Shown here piece by piece: positions 1 through 12,137 of a DNA stretch of 64,000 nucleotides. Location of the stretch: assembly GCF_000719345.1 (NCBI RefSeq), contig NZ_JOFX01000039.1, forward strand, positions 114,480 to 178,479, in the 5' to 3' direction. Source of the DNA: Streptomyces sp. NRRL F-2664 (lineage in GTDB: Bacteria; Actinomycetota; Actinomycetes; Streptomycetales; Streptomycetaceae). Made by a program: the position numbers and the translations under genes. Position 1 is the stretch's first letter. Each line of letters starts with the position of its first letter. The notes under the pieces are model-generated. The model saw nothing but the letters and a program-made list of their open reading frames with translations. It was not told the DNA's origin and made no database searches.

Positions 1-2106
1 GGCGAGGGCCGCGCGTTCGGCTCGACAGCCGAGGCGACCATGGCGTTCGACGCCGGCGAGCTCGCGCTGCAGTCGTCCGTCGACATCCGCTTCCCGGTGG
101 GCACCATCCCGCCGCGCGGCTGGGTGCCGCCGGTCGCCGAGGAGGGCGAGCAGGAGTTCCAGCCGGGCGACAGCTTCCGCCTGCGCACCACCCTGGGCCG
201 CGCGCTCTTCAACGAGCTGCTGCCCGAGGACTACCCGTTCGTCGACTACTCGGTGGGCAAGAAGCAGCTCTCCGAGATCGTCAACGACCTGGCGGAGCGC
301 TACCCCAAGGTCATCGTGGCGGCGACGCTCGACAACCTGAAGGCGGCCGGCTTCCACTGGGCGACCCGTTCGGGCGTCACCGTGGCCATCTCCGACGTCG
401 TCGTGCCCGAGGCCAAGAAGACCATCGTCGCGGGCTACGAGGCGCAGGACGAGAAGGTCCAGAAGCAGTACGAGCGCGGTCTGATCACCAAGGACGAGCG
501 CACGCAGGAACTCATCGCGATCTGGACCAAGGCGACCAACGAGGTTGCCGAGGCGATGAACGCGAACTTCCCCAAGACGAACCCCATCTTCATGATGGTT
601 GACTCGGGTGCCCGAGGAAACATGATGCAGATGCGGCAGATCGCCGGTATGCGTGGTCTGGTGTCGAACGCGAAGAACGAGACCATCCCGCGTCCGATCA
701 AGGCGTCCTTCCGTGAGGGCCTCACCGTTCTGGAGTACTTCATCTCCACGCACGGTGCCCGTAAGGGTCTGGCGGACACCGCCCTGCGTACCGCCGACTC
801 GGGTTACCTGACCCGTCGTCTGGTGGACGTCTCGCAGGACGTGATCATCCGCGAGGAGGACTGCGGCACCGAGCGCGGCCTGAAGCTGAAGATCGCCGTC
901 CGCGGCGAGGACGGCGTGCTGCGCAAGGCCGACGACGTCGAGACCTCGGTCTACGCCCGCATGCTGGCCGAGGACGTCGTCATCGACGGCAAGGTCATCG
1001 CGCCGGCCAACGTCGACCTCGGTGACGTCCTGATCGACGCCCTGGTCGCCAACGGCGTCGAGGAGGTCAAGACCCGCTCGGTCCTGACCTGCGAGTCCGC
1101 GGTCGGCACCTGTGCCTTCTGCTACGGACGCTCCCTCGCCACCGGCAAGCTGGTCGACATCGGTGAGGCGGTCGGCATCATCGCCGCCCAGTCCATCGGT
1201 GAGCCCGGTACCCAGCTGACGATGCGTACCTTCCACACCGGTGGTGTGGCCGGTGACGACATCACGCAGGGTCTGCCGCGTGTCGTCGAGCTCTTCGAGG
1301 CCCGTACCCCGAAGGGTGTCGCCCCGATCTCCGAGGCCGCCGGCCGCGTGCGGATCGAGGAGACGGAGAAGACGAAGAAGATCGTCATCACGCCCGACGA
1401 CGGCAGCGACGAGACGGCGTTCCCGATCTCGAAGCGCGCCAAGGTCATCGTGCACGAGGGCGACCACGTCGAGGTGGGCCAGAAGCTCACCATGGGTGCC
1501 ACCAACCCGCACGACGTGCTGCGCATCCTCGGCCAGCGTGCCGTCCAGGTCCACCTGGTCGGCGAGGTCCAGAAGGTCTACAACTCGCAGGGCGTGTCGA
1601 TCCACGACAAGCACATCGAGATCATCATCCGGCAGATGCTGCGCCGCGTGACGATCATCGAGTCCGGCGATGCGGAGCTCCTGCCGGGCGAGCTGGTCGA
1701 GCGGTCGAAGTTCGAGACCGAGAACCGTCGTGTGGTCACCGAGGGCGGTCACCCCGCCTCCGGCCGTCCGCAGCTGATGGGTATCACCAAGGCCTCGCTC
1801 GCGACCGAGTCGTGGCTGTCGGCGGCGTCCTTCCAGGAGACGACCAGGGTCCTGACGGACGCGGCGATCAACGCCAAGTCCGACTCCCTGATCGGCCTCA
1901 AGGAGAACGTCATCATCGGTAAGCTCATCCCGGCCGGTACGGGCCTCGCCCGCTACCGCAACATCCGGGTGGAGCCCACCGAGGAGGCGAAGGCCGCGAT
2001 GTACTCGGCCGTCGGTTACGACGACATCGACTACTCGCCCTTCGGCACCGGCTCCGGCCAGGCGGTCCCGCTGGAGGACTACGACTACGGCCCGTACAAC
2101 GGCTGA
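1..2106 (+). CDS. rpoC: RNA polymerase beta' subunit, C-terminal part (5' end outside window)
   Basis: The C-terminal 701 residues of the beta' subunit of RNA polymerase; the reading frame is open from base 1, so the gene is cut by the window edge and the catalytic NADFDGD segment lies upstream. Visible landmarks are the bridge helix ([14 protein letters not shown], about residues 247-280 of this fragment), the second zinc site (DCGTE near residue 287 and the cluster [11 protein letters not shown] near 365-375) and the trigger loop ([11 protein letters not shown] near 405-415). It ends in an acidic DYDYGPYNG tail. A 20-bp hairpin follows 10 bases after the stop, consistent with the end of the rpoB-rpoC unit. 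The str operon starts 3 kb downstream after a reverse-strand gene. Confidence 0.98.
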   Translation, partial: GEGRAFGSTAEATMAFDAGELALQSSVDIRFPVGTIPPRGWVPPVAEEGEQEFQPGDSFRLRTTLGRALFNELLPEDYPFVDYSVGKKQLSEIVNDLAERYPKVIVAATLDNLKAAGFHWATRSGVTVAISDVVVPEAKKTIVAGYEAQDEKVQKQYERGLITKDERTQELIAIWTKATNEVAEAMNANFPKTNPIFMMVDSGARGNMMQMRQIAGMRGLVSNAKNETIPRPIKASFREGLTVLEYFISTHGARKGLADTALRTADSGYLTRRLVDVSQDVIIREEDCGTERGLKLKIAVRGEDGVLRKADDVETSVYARMLAEDVVIDGKVIAPANVDLGDVLIDALVANGVEEVKTRSVLTCESAVGTCAFCYGRSLATGKLVDIGEAVGIIAAQSIGEPGTQLTMRTFHTGGVAGDDITQGLPRVVELFEARTPKGVAPISEAAGRVRIEETEKTKKIVITPDDGSDETAFPISKRAKVIVHEGDHVEVGQKLTMGATNPHDVLRILGQRAVQVHLVGEVQKVYNSQGVSIHDKHIEIIIRQMLRRVTIIESGDAELLPGELVERSKFETENRRVVTEGGHPASGRPQLMGITKASLATESWLSAASFQETTRVLTDAAINAKSDSLIGLKENVIIGKLIPAGTGLARYRNIRVEPTEEAKAAMYSAVGYDDIDYSPFGTGSGQAVPLEDYDYGPYNG

Positions 2107-2116
2107 CAGCTCGTAT

Positions 2117-2160
2117 GAAGAGGCCCCCGCTGCTCCGAGAGGAGCGGCGGGGGCCTCTTC
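2117..2160 (+). terminator. Terminator hairpin after rpoC
   Basis: 20-bp stem with one T-G wobble (arms 2117-2136 and 2141-2160), loop GAGA, starting 10 bases after the rpoC stop. There is no long U tract, as is usual in streptomycetes. Confidence 0.85.
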
Positions 2161-2164
2161 GTAT

Positions 2165-2203
2165 GCCGTCCTCCCCGCGGGCGTGAGCCCGGGGGAGGAC
2201 GGC
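2165..2203 (-). terminator. Hairpin at the 3' end of the YfhO-family gene
   Basis: 12-bp perfect outer stem (2165-2176 with 2192-2203) enclosing a smaller GC-rich loop, immediately beyond the stop of the reverse-strand membrane protein gene. Together with the rpoC hairpin it insulates two convergent genes. Confidence 0.7.
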
Positions 2204-2206
2204 CGG

Positions 2207-4699
2207 TCAGCGGTGGCGGCGCAGGCGGGCGGCCGTCGGGACGGCGGCGAGGACGAGGAGGGCCAGTGCGCCGCCGGCCAGGCCTGCGGTGAGTCCCTCC
2301 GGGGTGAAGGTGCAGGAGAAGCGGGTCGTGCCGGCGGGGAGGTCCACGGCCAGGAGGCCGTGGAAGGGCGTGACCGGGGCGGAGCAGCTCCAGCCCGGGA
2401 CGGCCGTGGTGGCGACGACCGCCGTGCCGCGGGTGCCCGGCGGGAGAGTGGCCCCGATCGAGTGACCGCCGACCTCGACCGCGGTGGCCCCGGTGGCCTT
2501 CAGGCGGTCGACGGCCGCCCCCAGGGCCGCGCGGTCCAGGCAGCCCAGCGGGTGGGCGCCCGCGTCGGCGTCCTGTGCACGGCTCTGCACCGTGACGGCG
2601 AGCGTGCCCGACGCGGGGACGGGGCCGAGCGGGACCACTCCGGTCCTCCGGCCCTCCAGCGGCTTCTCGGTTCCTGCGGTGCGCAGGGTGCCGTCGACAC
2701 CGGGGGAGTACCAGTAGGCCTCCGAGCCCGGCCGGCAGCGGGCCGCGTACGTCCGGTCCCCGGAGCTGCCGCCGGGGGTGACCGCGGGGACCTCGTAGAC
2801 GGTGGCGCCCAGGACGCTCTCCTGGCGGGCGTAGACGCTGTCCGCGGGGTGGGGGGAGGTGTACGGGGCGGTGCGGACGGTGACCAGCGGGGGAGCCGGG
2901 AACCGCTCGGCCGTCCAGCTGTTCGGGGCGGCCCCCGGCCGCACCCGGGCGCCGATCGAGAAGATCGCGTCGAGCACCGGGTTGTCGGCGCCGAAGAAGG
3001 TCCGGCCGTCGTTCTTGAAGCCGTAGCCGAGGGGCTCCAGCGCCTTGTACGTGGCTTCGGGGAGGTAGCTGCTGTAGTACTGCGGGCCCTCCGCGCGCAG
3101 CGCCAGGGCGTCGTTGTAGGCGGTCTGCGGCGCGCCCGAGTCGGTGCGGTGGGCGGGCCAGTCCCCGGCGCCGAGAACGGCCTCGAAGTGCCGGGAAATC
3201 GACTCGTTCGAGGTGGGCACGGGTTTCGCCCAGCGCTCCCGGGCCCGCCGGGCGTCGGCGCCGGCCGCCGCCGCGGTGGACTCGGCCAGGACGACTGCGG
3301 TCATCAGCACGGCGGCCACCGGGACCAGGAAGCGGCGCTTCTCGCCGAGCCGCAGCAGCACCAGAGCCAGGAGGGAGACGCTCCCGCCGCCGAGCACCGC
3401 GGGCCAGGTCCAGCCGCCGAAGTCGTCGGTGCGGCGGAGCACGAAGGCGGCCGCGACCAGCACGCCCGCCATCAGGGCGAGATGCCGCGGGCGGGGCCGG
3501 TTGGCCAGCGCCAGCCAGGCCAGGACGACCACCATCCCGCTGAAGACGAAGGTCTCCCGGTACGGGTTGCCGTTGGGCACCGCCAGGCCGTGCCACACGT
3601 ACTGCGTGGGCGGGAACTGGAAGGAGGCGAGGACCAGCGCGGTGGCGGCCGCCCACACCAGGCGGGTCCGGCGGGCGACGGCGGTGTTGAGGAGGAAGGA
3701 GCCGGCCAGGATCAGGCCGAGCGAGGCCACGTAGAGCCGGGGGCGGCCGCCCCACAGGTGGGTGGCGGGCAGCATGCCGGCGAAGAAGACCTCGATGCGC
3801 ACGGGGTCGAAGGCGGCGGCCCTGGTGGGCTGGGCGGCCCCGCTGGACAGGAACGAGGGCAGCAGCAGGGGCAGGGTGAGCAGGATGCCGGTGCCGGCGG
3901 CCGTGGCGGCCCGCCCCAGGGCGAGGAGCCGCTCGCGGGCCGTGGTGTCGCGGGTGGCGAGACGGATCGCCAGCAGGACGCAGGCGGCCATCGTGGCCAT
4001 CATCGCGGTGTAGAAGTTCCCGAACCAGGCGAGCGAGACCAGCAGGGCCGCACCCGGCCAGCGACGCCCCTCCAGGCACCACTCGACGGCGATGCCGAGC
4101 AGGGGGAGGGCGACCAGGCCCCAGAGCCACATCGGGATGTACGAGGCGTCGCTGAGCGCCCACCCGCACAGGCCGTACGTCGCCCCGAGCACGCCCCGCT
4201 GCCACCAGGGCCCGGCGTGCAGTTTGCCGAGGTAGACCGTCATCACGGCGGCCGCGGCCCCCATGGTGACCGGGGTGACGGCGAAGACGGCGAGGTCCAC
4301 GTGGGCGCGGGGGACCAGGACGGCCATCCAGGAGAAAGGATTGCCGAGGTAGGTGTGGTAGTCGGACAGGAACTGCTGTCCGAATCCGCCCCGCCAGCTG
4401 AAGAGCAGGTCCCCGGCGGCCTGCCCGTGGGCCAGGTCCCACAGGGCCCGGTGGAAGGGCACGTACTGGTTGGCCTGGTCGTTGAGGGCCCGCCCGGTGT
4501 TGCCGAAGGGGAAGGTGCCGCGGGCGGCCCAGGCGGCGGTGAAGGCGGTCGCGGTCAGGAGGAAGGCCAGCAGGGGTCCGCGCAGGCGGGCGGACCGGCG
4601 GACAGATCTGCGAACGGATCTGCGGACGGCCGACCCGGGGCGTTCCGGGGCGGAGGGCCGGGCGTCGAGGGCGGTCGGCTCGGGTGCCACGGTCCCCAA
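2207..4699 (-). CDS. YfhO-family multi-spanning membrane protein (putative GT-C type)
   Basis: Large integral membrane protein of about 830 residues: an N-terminal membrane anchor after an Arg-rich stretch (VRRSVRRSVRRSAR), a motif NDQANQYVPFHRALW just after TM1, about a dozen hydrophobic segments, then a roughly 300-residue extracytoplasmic domain and a final membrane helix. This architecture is that of the YfhO family, implicated in glycosylating cell-wall polymers or glycolipids; the substrate here is unknown. Start choice is uncertain. TTG at 4699 has a GGGAG upstream, GTG at 4690 is also possible, and the longest frame opens with TTG at 4747, exactly 6 nt after a TAAACT box, so a leaderless start cannot be excluded. 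The 36-bp threefold VRRS coding repeat is near 4600-4635. Not part of the flanking rpo or str operons. Confidence 0.8.
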   Translation of the reverse strand: MGTVAPEPTALDARPSAPERPGSAVRRSVRRSVRRSARLRGPLLAFLLTATAFTAAWAARGTFPFGNTGRALNDQANQYVPFHRALWDLAHGQAAGDLLFSWRGGFGQQFLSDYHTYLGNPFSWMAVLVPRAHVDLAVFAVTPVTMGAAAAVMTVYLGKLHAGPWWQRGVLGATYGLCGWALSDASYIPMWLWGLVALPLLGIAVEWCLEGRRWPGAALLVSLAWFGNFYTAMMATMAACVLLAIRLATRDTTARERLLALGRAATAAGTGILLTLPLLLPSFLSSGAAQPTRAAAFDPVRIEVFFAGMLPATHLWGGRPRLYVASLGLILAGSFLLNTAVARRTRLVWAAATALVLASFQFPPTQYVWHGLAVPNGNPYRETFVFSGMVVVLAWLALANRPRPRHLALMAGVLVAAAFVLRRTDDFGGWTWPAVLGGGSVSLLALVLLRLGEKRRFLVPVAAVLMTAVVLAESTAAAAGADARRARERWAKPVPTSNESISRHFEAVLGAGDWPAHRTDSGAPQTAYNDALALRAEGPQYYSSYLPEATYKALEPLGYGFKNDGRTFFGADNPVLDAIFSIGARVRPGAAPNSWTAERFPAPPLVTVRTAPYTSPHPADSVYARQESVLGATVYEVPAVTPGGSSGDRTYAARCRPGSEAYWYSPGVDGTLRTAGTEKPLEGRRTGVVPLGPVPASGTLAVTVQSRAQDADAGAHPLGCLDRAALGAAVDRLKATGATAVEVGGHSIGATLPPGTRGTAVVATTAVPGWSCSAPVTPFHGLLAVDLPAGTTRFSCTFTPEGLTAGLAGGALALLVLAAVPTAARLRRHR

Positions 4700-4753
4700 T
4701 GTGCTGCTCCCTGCTGATCGGCTCGCGGGCGCCCGGCGTCCGGGCAAAGCGTC

Positions 4754-4781
4754 AGTTTAGGGCGGCGGCGAGCGGTGTCGG
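4754..4781 (-). promoter_or_regulatory. Candidate promoter of the YfhO-family gene
   Basis: On the minus strand, CCGACA (4781-4776), 16-bp spacer, TAAACT (4759-4754). The predicted start of transcription falls about at 4747, where the longest open frame has a TTG codon. Confidence 0.5.
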
Positions 4782-4836
4782 GCCGAACGGCCCTCTACCG
4801 CTTGCGCGCGGCGGGTTTTCGTGCTGGGCATTTGTT

Positions 4837-4865
4837 TTGACCTACCTCTGTGAGGTAGGTACGCT
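4837..4865 (+). promoter_or_regulatory. str operon promoter with embedded inverted repeat
   Basis: TTGACC (4837-4842), 17-bp spacer, TACGCT (4860-4865), a good match to the principal-sigma (HrdB) consensus. A 9-bp perfect inverted repeat, ACCTACCTC (4840-4848), tgt, GAGGTAGGT (4852-4860), begins at the A of the -35 box and ends on the first T of the -10 box. Predicted transcription start near 4872 gives a leader of about 186 nt before rpsL. Confidence 0.75.
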
Positions 4866-4980
4866 CTGACCTTGTGCCTGGGGTGTGCCCTGGGCTCCCG
4901 CGTGCGCTCAAGACCCGCGGTGAGCCGAGAAGACCACACCGCGATCCGTGCCCCTCTCACCTCGGTGGAAGTGTGCAGGG

Positions 4981-5007
4981 TCCGACACACCCGACCGCGT
5001 GGGTCGG
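4981..5007 (+). promoter_or_regulatory. Leader hairpin element shared with the S10 operon leader
   Basis: A 27-nt block in the rpsL leader that is 24/27 identical to 22387-22413 in the rpsJ leader. It forms the hairpin CCGACC (4991-4996), loop GCGTG, GGTCGG (5002-5007), preceded by CGACAC. Likely a transcribed regulatory or RNA-stability element; the function is inferred only from the duplication between two r-protein leaders. Confidence 0.55.
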
Positions 5008-5057
5008 CAAAGTTCCAGGTTAGCTTCACTACACGGCACACAGAAACCGGAGAAGTA

Positions 5058-5429
5058 GTGCCTACGATCCAGCAGCTGGTCCGCAAGGGCCGGCAGGACA
5101 AGGTCGAGAAGACAAAGACTCCCGCGCTCGAGGCCTCGCCCCAGCGTCGCGGCGTCTGCACGCGTGTGTTCACGACCACCCCGAAGAAGCCGAACTCGGC
5201 GCTCCGTAAGGTCGCGCGTGTGCGTCTGACCTCCGGCATCGAGGTCACCGCTTACATTCCGGGTGAGGGACACAACCTGCAGGAGCACTCGATCGTGCTC
5301 GTGCGTGGTGGCCGTGTGAAGGACCTGCCGGGTGTTCGTTACAAGATCATCCGCGGTGCGCTTGACACCCAGGCTGTCAAGAACCGCAAGCAGGCCCGCA
5401 GCCGCTACGGCGCCAAGAAGGAGAAGTAA
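5058..5429 (+). CDS. rpsL: 30S ribosomal protein S12
   Basis: 123-residue decoding-centre protein S12, full family length. The start is GTG at 5058 ([10 protein letters not shown] follows); the open frame extends upstream to 4872 but those codons lie in the leader and have no family similarity. The motif [12 protein letters not shown] and the loop GHNLQEHS are intact. Lys43 and Lys88, the residues mutated in streptomycin-resistant strains, are both wild type, so this allele predicts streptomycin sensitivity at the ribosome. First gene of the str operon; rpsG follows after 2 bases. Confidence 0.98.
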   Translation: MPTIQQLVRKGRQDKVEKTKTPALEASPQRRGVCTRVFTTTPKKPNSALRKVARVRLTSGIEVTAYIPGEGHNLQEHSIVLVRGGRVKDLPGVRYKIIRGALDTQAVKNRKQARSRYGAKKEK

Positions 5430-5431
5430 GA

Positions 5432-5902
5432 ATGCCTCGTAAGGGCCCCGCCCCGAAGCGCCCGGTCATCATCGACCCGGTCTACGCCTCTCCTCTGGTG
5501 ACCTCGCTCATCAACAAGATCCTCCTGAACGGCAAGCGCTCCACCGCCGAGCGCATCGTCTACGGCGCCATGGAAGGCCTCCGCGAGAAGACCGGCAACG
5601 ACCCGGTCATCACGCTGAAGCGCGCGCTGGAGAACGTCAAGCCGTCCCTCGAGGTCAAGTCCCGCCGTGTCGGTGGCGCGACCTACCAGGTCCCCGTCGA
5701 GGTCAAGCCGGGTCGCCAGTCGACCCTGGCGCTCCGCTGGCTCGTGGGTTACTCCCGCGCCCGCCGTGAGAAGACCATGACCGAGCGCCTCATGAACGAG
5801 CTGCTCGACGCCTCCAACGGTCTTGGCGCTGCCGTCAAGAAGCGCGAGGACACGCACAAGATGGCCGAGTCCAACAAGGCCTTCGCGCACTACCGCTGGT
5901 AG
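5432..5902 (+). CDS. rpsG: 30S ribosomal protein S7
   Basis: 156-residue S7, which binds the 3' major domain of 16S rRNA and organises the 30S head. It starts [11 protein letters not shown] and contains the conserved core VTLKRALEN / [10 protein letters not shown] / [14 protein letters not shown] at 5432 is preceded by AAGGAG inside the end of rpsL, consistent with translational coupling. In other bacteria S7 is the str-operon autoregulator; no binding site could be verified here. Confidence 0.98.
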   Translation: MPRKGPAPKRPVIIDPVYASPLVTSLINKILLNGKRSTAERIVYGAMEGLREKTGNDPVITLKRALENVKPSLEVKSRRVGGATYQVPVEVKPGRQSTLALRWLVGYSRARREKTMTERLMNELLDASNGLGAAVKKREDTHKMAESNKAFAHYRW

Positions 5903-5941
5903 TCCCACCCCACATCGAGACCGAGAGAAGACCGAAGCCTT

Positions 5942-8074
<2,133 letters not shown>

Positions 8075-8114
8075 CTCTTCGGAGTACACGCTTTAGGCTT
8101 GTCACCGGCAGCCT

Positions 8115-8147
8115 CTGGGGCAACAGGAGCCACTCCCGTTGCCCCGG
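8115..8147 (+). other. Hairpin in the fusA-tuf intergenic region
   Basis: Stem CTGGGGCAAC / GTTGCCCCGG with an inner GGAG/CTCC extension and small loop. It lies between fusA and tuf, just downstream of a TAGGCT (8094-8099) that could be the -10 of an extra tuf promoter (a matching -35 is poor). A separate tuf1 promoter in this gap has been described in other streptomycetes; here it is inference. Confidence 0.4.
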
Positions 8148-8225
8148 GGACCGGCCGGCTTTCCAGCAAAGATCACCTGGCGCCGATCTGTAAGGCGTAC
8201 AGAACCACTCTCCAGGAGGACCCCC

Positions 8226-9419
<1,194 letters not shown>

Positions 9420-9467
9420 TTCGTGTTCTGACCTGGTAGCTCGTTCGACGAGCACCAAGTTGCACGG

Positions 9468-9507
9468 AGGGCCCCGGCCCATCGCCTCGGCGGTGGGACG
9501 GGGCCCT
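9468..9507 (+). terminator. Terminator after tuf
   Basis: Long GC-rich hairpin: outer arms AGGGCCCCG (9468-9476) and CGGGGCCCT (9499-9507), one mismatch, then CCCATCGCC pairing with GGCGGTGGG. Confidence 0.8.
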
Positions 9508-9551
9508 TCGGCGTGGTCGGTGCCCGGGGCTGCGGCCCGGGCCGGACACGA

Positions 9552-9587
9552 AGGAGGGCCGCACCCCTTGCGGGGTGCGGCCCTCCT
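9552..9587 (-). terminator. Terminator of the reverse-strand rmlA-rmlC unit
   Basis: Perfect 16-bp stem (9552-9567 with 9572-9587), 4-nt loop, 20 bases beyond the rmlC stop; it can act bidirectionally between the convergent tuf and rmlC. Confidence 0.8.
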
Positions 9588-9606
9588 GCTGCGTGCGGGC
9601 GGCGCG

Positions 9607-10206
9607 TCAGTTCACGCGCAGGGACTCGGTGAACTCGACGCAGGCGGCGTGGTCCGGCAGCAGGCCGGTCGCGATGGCCTCGGCCAGCGACGGCGCGGCC
9701 TCGTCGCGCGCGGACAGCTGCGGGGCCTCGGCCGGCCACTCGATGCCGAGGTCCGGGTCCAGCGGGTGCACCGAGTGCTCGCCGGTCGGGTTGTACGTCT
9801 CCGAGCACAGGTACGACAGCGTGGCGTCGTCGGTCAGGGCGCAGAAGCCGTGGCCGAGGCCCTCGGGGATGTAGACGGCGCGGCGGTCGACGTCGTCGAG
9901 GCGGACGCCCTCCCACCGGCCGAAGGTGGGGGAGCCCACCCGGAGGTCGACGATGACGTCGAGCACGGCGCCGCGCACGCAGGTCACGTACTTGGCCTGG
10001 CCGCGCGGGACGTCGGCGAAGTGGATGCCGCGGACCACGCCGGCGGCGGAGACGGAGAGGTTGGCCTGGGCCAGGTTCAGCGGGTGGCCGACGACCTCCG
10101 CCAGGCGGTCGAAGCGGTACCACTCGGTGAACAGGCCGCGGGGGTCGCCGTGCAGCTGCGGGGTCACCTCGAAGGCGCCCGCGATGGAGAGTTCGCGGAA
10201 CTTCAC
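9607..10206 (-). CDS. rmlC: dTDP-4-dehydrorhamnose 3,5-epimerase
   Basis: 199-residue cupin enzyme that epimerises dTDP-4-keto-6-deoxyglucose at C3 and C5, the third step to dTDP-L-rhamnose. Family motifs: VVRGIHF (catalytic His), [31 protein letters not shown] and the [20 protein letters not shown] segment. The start is GTG at 10206, overlapping the rmlA stop by 4 bases (GTGA) with GGAGG a few bases upstream; the frame extends further 5' inside rmlA but that part is not rmlC. Co-transcribed with rmlA and divergent from rmlB-rmlD. Confidence 0.93.
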   Translation of the reverse strand: MKFRELSIAGAFEVTPQLHGDPRGLFTEWYRFDRLAEVVGHPLNLAQANLSVSAAGVVRGIHFADVPRGQAKYVTCVRGAVLDVIVDLRVGSPTFGRWEGVRLDDVDRRAVYIPEGLGHGFCALTDDATLSYLCSETYNPTGEHSVHPLDPDLGIEWPAEAPQLSARDEAAPSLAEAIATGLLPDHAACVEFTESLRVN

Positions 10207-11078
10207 TTGCCCTCCTCCTCGTCCAGCAGGGCCAGGAGGTACGTGCCGTAGCCGCTCTTGGTCAGCGGCTCGGCGAGCGCGCGCAGCCGGGCGCTGTCGA
10301 TCAGGCCGGCCCGCCAGGCCGCCTCCTCGATGCAGCCGATCTTGAAGCCCTGGCGCTCCTCGATCACGCGGACGAACTCGGAGGCCTGGACCATCGAGAC
10401 GAAGGTGCCCGTGTCCAGCCACGCGGTGCCGCGGTCGAGGATGGTGACGTTCAGTTCGCCGGCCTGGAGGTACGCGTCGTTGACGGCGGTGATCTCCAGT
10501 TCGCCGCGGGCGCTGGGCTTGAGCCCCTTGGCTATCTCCACGACCCGGTTGTCGTAGAAGTACAGACCCGGCACCGCGTAGCGGGACTTGGGCTTGACCG
10601 GCTTCTCCTCGATGGAGATGGCCTGGCCCGTCTCGTCGAACTCCACGACGCCGTAGGCGGTCGGGTCGGCCACCGGGTACGCGAACACCCGGCCGCCCTT
10701 GGCGTCGGTGTGCTGGGCGAGGCGGGTGCCGAGGCCGCTGCCGTGGAAGATGTTGTCGCCGAGGATCAGCGCGACGGACTCGTCGCCGATGAAGTCGGCG
10801 CCGAGCACGAACGCCTGGGCGATGCCCTCGGGGCGCTCCTGGACGGCGTACTCCAGCCGCAGTCCGAACTGGGAACCGTCGCCGAGCAGGCGCTCGAACT
10901 GGTCGCGGTCTTCAGGGGTGGTGATGATCAGGATCTCGCTGATGCCCGCCATCACCAGGGTGGAGAGCGGGTAGTAGATCATCGGCTTGTCGAAGACGGG
11001 CAGCAGCTGCTTCGAGACGGCCCGAGTCAGCGGCCAGAGTCGCGATCCGGTGCCACCGGCCAAAAGGATTCCACGCAT
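10203..11078 (-). CDS. rmlA: Glucose-1-phosphate thymidylyltransferase
   Basis: 291-residue nucleotidyltransferase making dTDP-glucose from dTTP and glucose-1-phosphate, the first step of dTDP-rhamnose synthesis. N-terminal signature [11 protein letters not shown], then [24 protein letters not shown] and [20 protein letters not shown]. Full length for the RmlA short form. Upstream, 81 bases separate it from divergently oriented rmlB, so both arms of the rhamnose pathway are controlled from one short intergenic segment. Confidence 0.95.
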   Translation of the reverse strand: MRGILLAGGTGSRLWPLTRAVSKQLLPVFDKPMIYYPLSTLVMAGISEILIITTPEDRDQFERLLGDGSQFGLRLEYAVQERPEGIAQAFVLGADFIGDESVALILGDNIFHGSGLGTRLAQHTDAKGGRVFAYPVADPTAYGVVEFDETGQAISIEEKPVKPKSRYAVPGLYFYDNRVVEIAKGLKPSARGELEITAVNDAYLQAGELNVTILDRGTAWLDTGTFVSMVQASEFVRVIEERQGFKIGCIEEAAWRAGLIDSARLRALAEPLTKSGYGTYLLALLDEEEGK

Positions 11079-11144
11079 GGGTGAACCCTATGCGAGAGGG
11101 CCGGGGCGGTCCGACCGTCCGGCGTGTGACGTTCGGCAGGCGGC

Positions 11145-11159
11145 TAGACTCTTCGTATT
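11145..11159 (+). promoter_or_regulatory. Candidate leaderless promoter (-10) of rmlB
   Basis: TAGACT at 11145-11150, then 9 nt, then ATG. No Shine-Dalgarno lies between; the predicted transcription start coincides with the start codon. No convincing -35 was seen. Confidence 0.55.
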
Positions 11160-12137
11160 ATGCGCATCCTCGTGACCGGCGGCGCCGGCTTCATCGGTTC
11201 AGAATTCGTCCGCCAGCAGCTCGGTGCAGACGCCACGGCGCAGATCACCGTCTTCGACAAGCTGACCTACTCGGGCGTCGAGGCCAATCTCGCCCCGGTC
11301 GCGGACCACTCCGGCTACCGCTTCGTCAAGGGCGACATCTGCGACGCCGAGGCCGTGGACCAGGTGATGGCCGGCCACGACGTGGTCGTGCACTTCGCCG
11401 CCGAGTCGCACGTGGACCGGTCGATCGCCGGGGCGGGCCCCTTCGTCATGACGAACGTCGTCGGCACGCAGGTGCTGCTGGACGCCGCCCGCAAGCACGG
11501 CGTCGGCCGCTTCGTCCACATCTCCACCGACGAGGTCTACGGCTCCATCAGCGAGGGCTCCTGGACCGAGGAGTGGCCGCTGGTGCCCAACTCCCCCTAC
11601 TCCGCATCCAAGGCGTCCTCCGACCTGCTGGCGCTGGCCTACGCGCGCACGCACGGCATGGACGTGGTGGTCACCCGCTGCTCGAACAACTACGGGCACT
11701 ACCAGTTCCCGGAGAAGGTCATCCCGCTGTTCGTCTCGAACCTGATGGACGGCAAGAAGGTCCCGCTGTACGGCAACGGCGGCAACGTGCGCGACTGGCT
11801 GCACGTCTCCGACCACTGCCGCGGCATCGACCTGGCCATGCGCAAGGGCCGGGCCGGCGAGGTCTACAACATCGGCGGCGGCACCGAGCTCACCAACAAG
11901 GAGCTGACCGGCGTCCTGCTGGAGGCGGCGGGCCTCGGCTGGGACATGGTCGAGCACGTCGAGGACCGCAAGGGCCACGACCTGCGCTACTCCATCGACA
12001 TCAGCAAGATCGGCGCCGAGCTGGGCTACACCCCGCAGGTCACCTTCGAGGACGGCATCAAGGCCACCATCGACTGGTACCGCGAGAACCGCGCCTGGTG
12101 GGAGCCGCTGAAGGCGAAGGCGGCCCTGCAGAAGTGA
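11160..12137 (+). CDS. rmlB: dTDP-glucose 4,6-dehydratase
   Basis: 325-residue extended short-chain dehydrogenase converting dTDP-glucose to dTDP-4-keto-6-deoxyglucose. NAD-binding TGGAGFIGSEFVR at the N-terminus, HISTDEVYG carrying the catalytic Thr-Asp-Glu, and YSASKASSD carrying the YxxxK pair. The ATG at 11160 has no upstream SD and follows a -10 hexamer at a leaderless distance. rmlD overlaps its stop by 4 bases. Confidence 0.95.
   Translation: MRILVTGGAGFIGSEFVRQQLGADATAQITVFDKLTYSGVEANLAPVADHSGYRFVKGDICDAEAVDQVMAGHDVVVHFAAESHVDRSIAGAGPFVMTNVVGTQVLLDAARKHGVGRFVHISTDEVYGSISEGSWTEEWPLVPNSPYSASKASSDLLALAYARTHGMDVVVTRCSNNYGHYQFPEKVIPLFVSNLMDGKKVPLYGNGGNVRDWLHVSDHCRGIDLAMRKGRAGEVYNIGGGTELTNKELTGVLLEAAGLGWDMVEHVEDRKGHDLRYSIDISKIGAELGYTPQVTFEDGIKATIDWYRENRAWWEPLKAKAALQK

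Noticed and set aside
2183..4717. Forward-strand open frame of about 844 codons opposite the YfhO-type gene
   Set aside because: Low-complexity Gly/Arg/Glu-rich translation without family features; it is a GC-frame shadow of the reverse-strand gene.
5184..5321. Streptomycin-resistance allele in rpsL
   Set aside because: Lys43 and Lys88 are both wild type.
9420..9467. Small RNA gene between tuf and rmlC
   Set aside because: Only two terminator-like hairpins are visible and no promoter was found.
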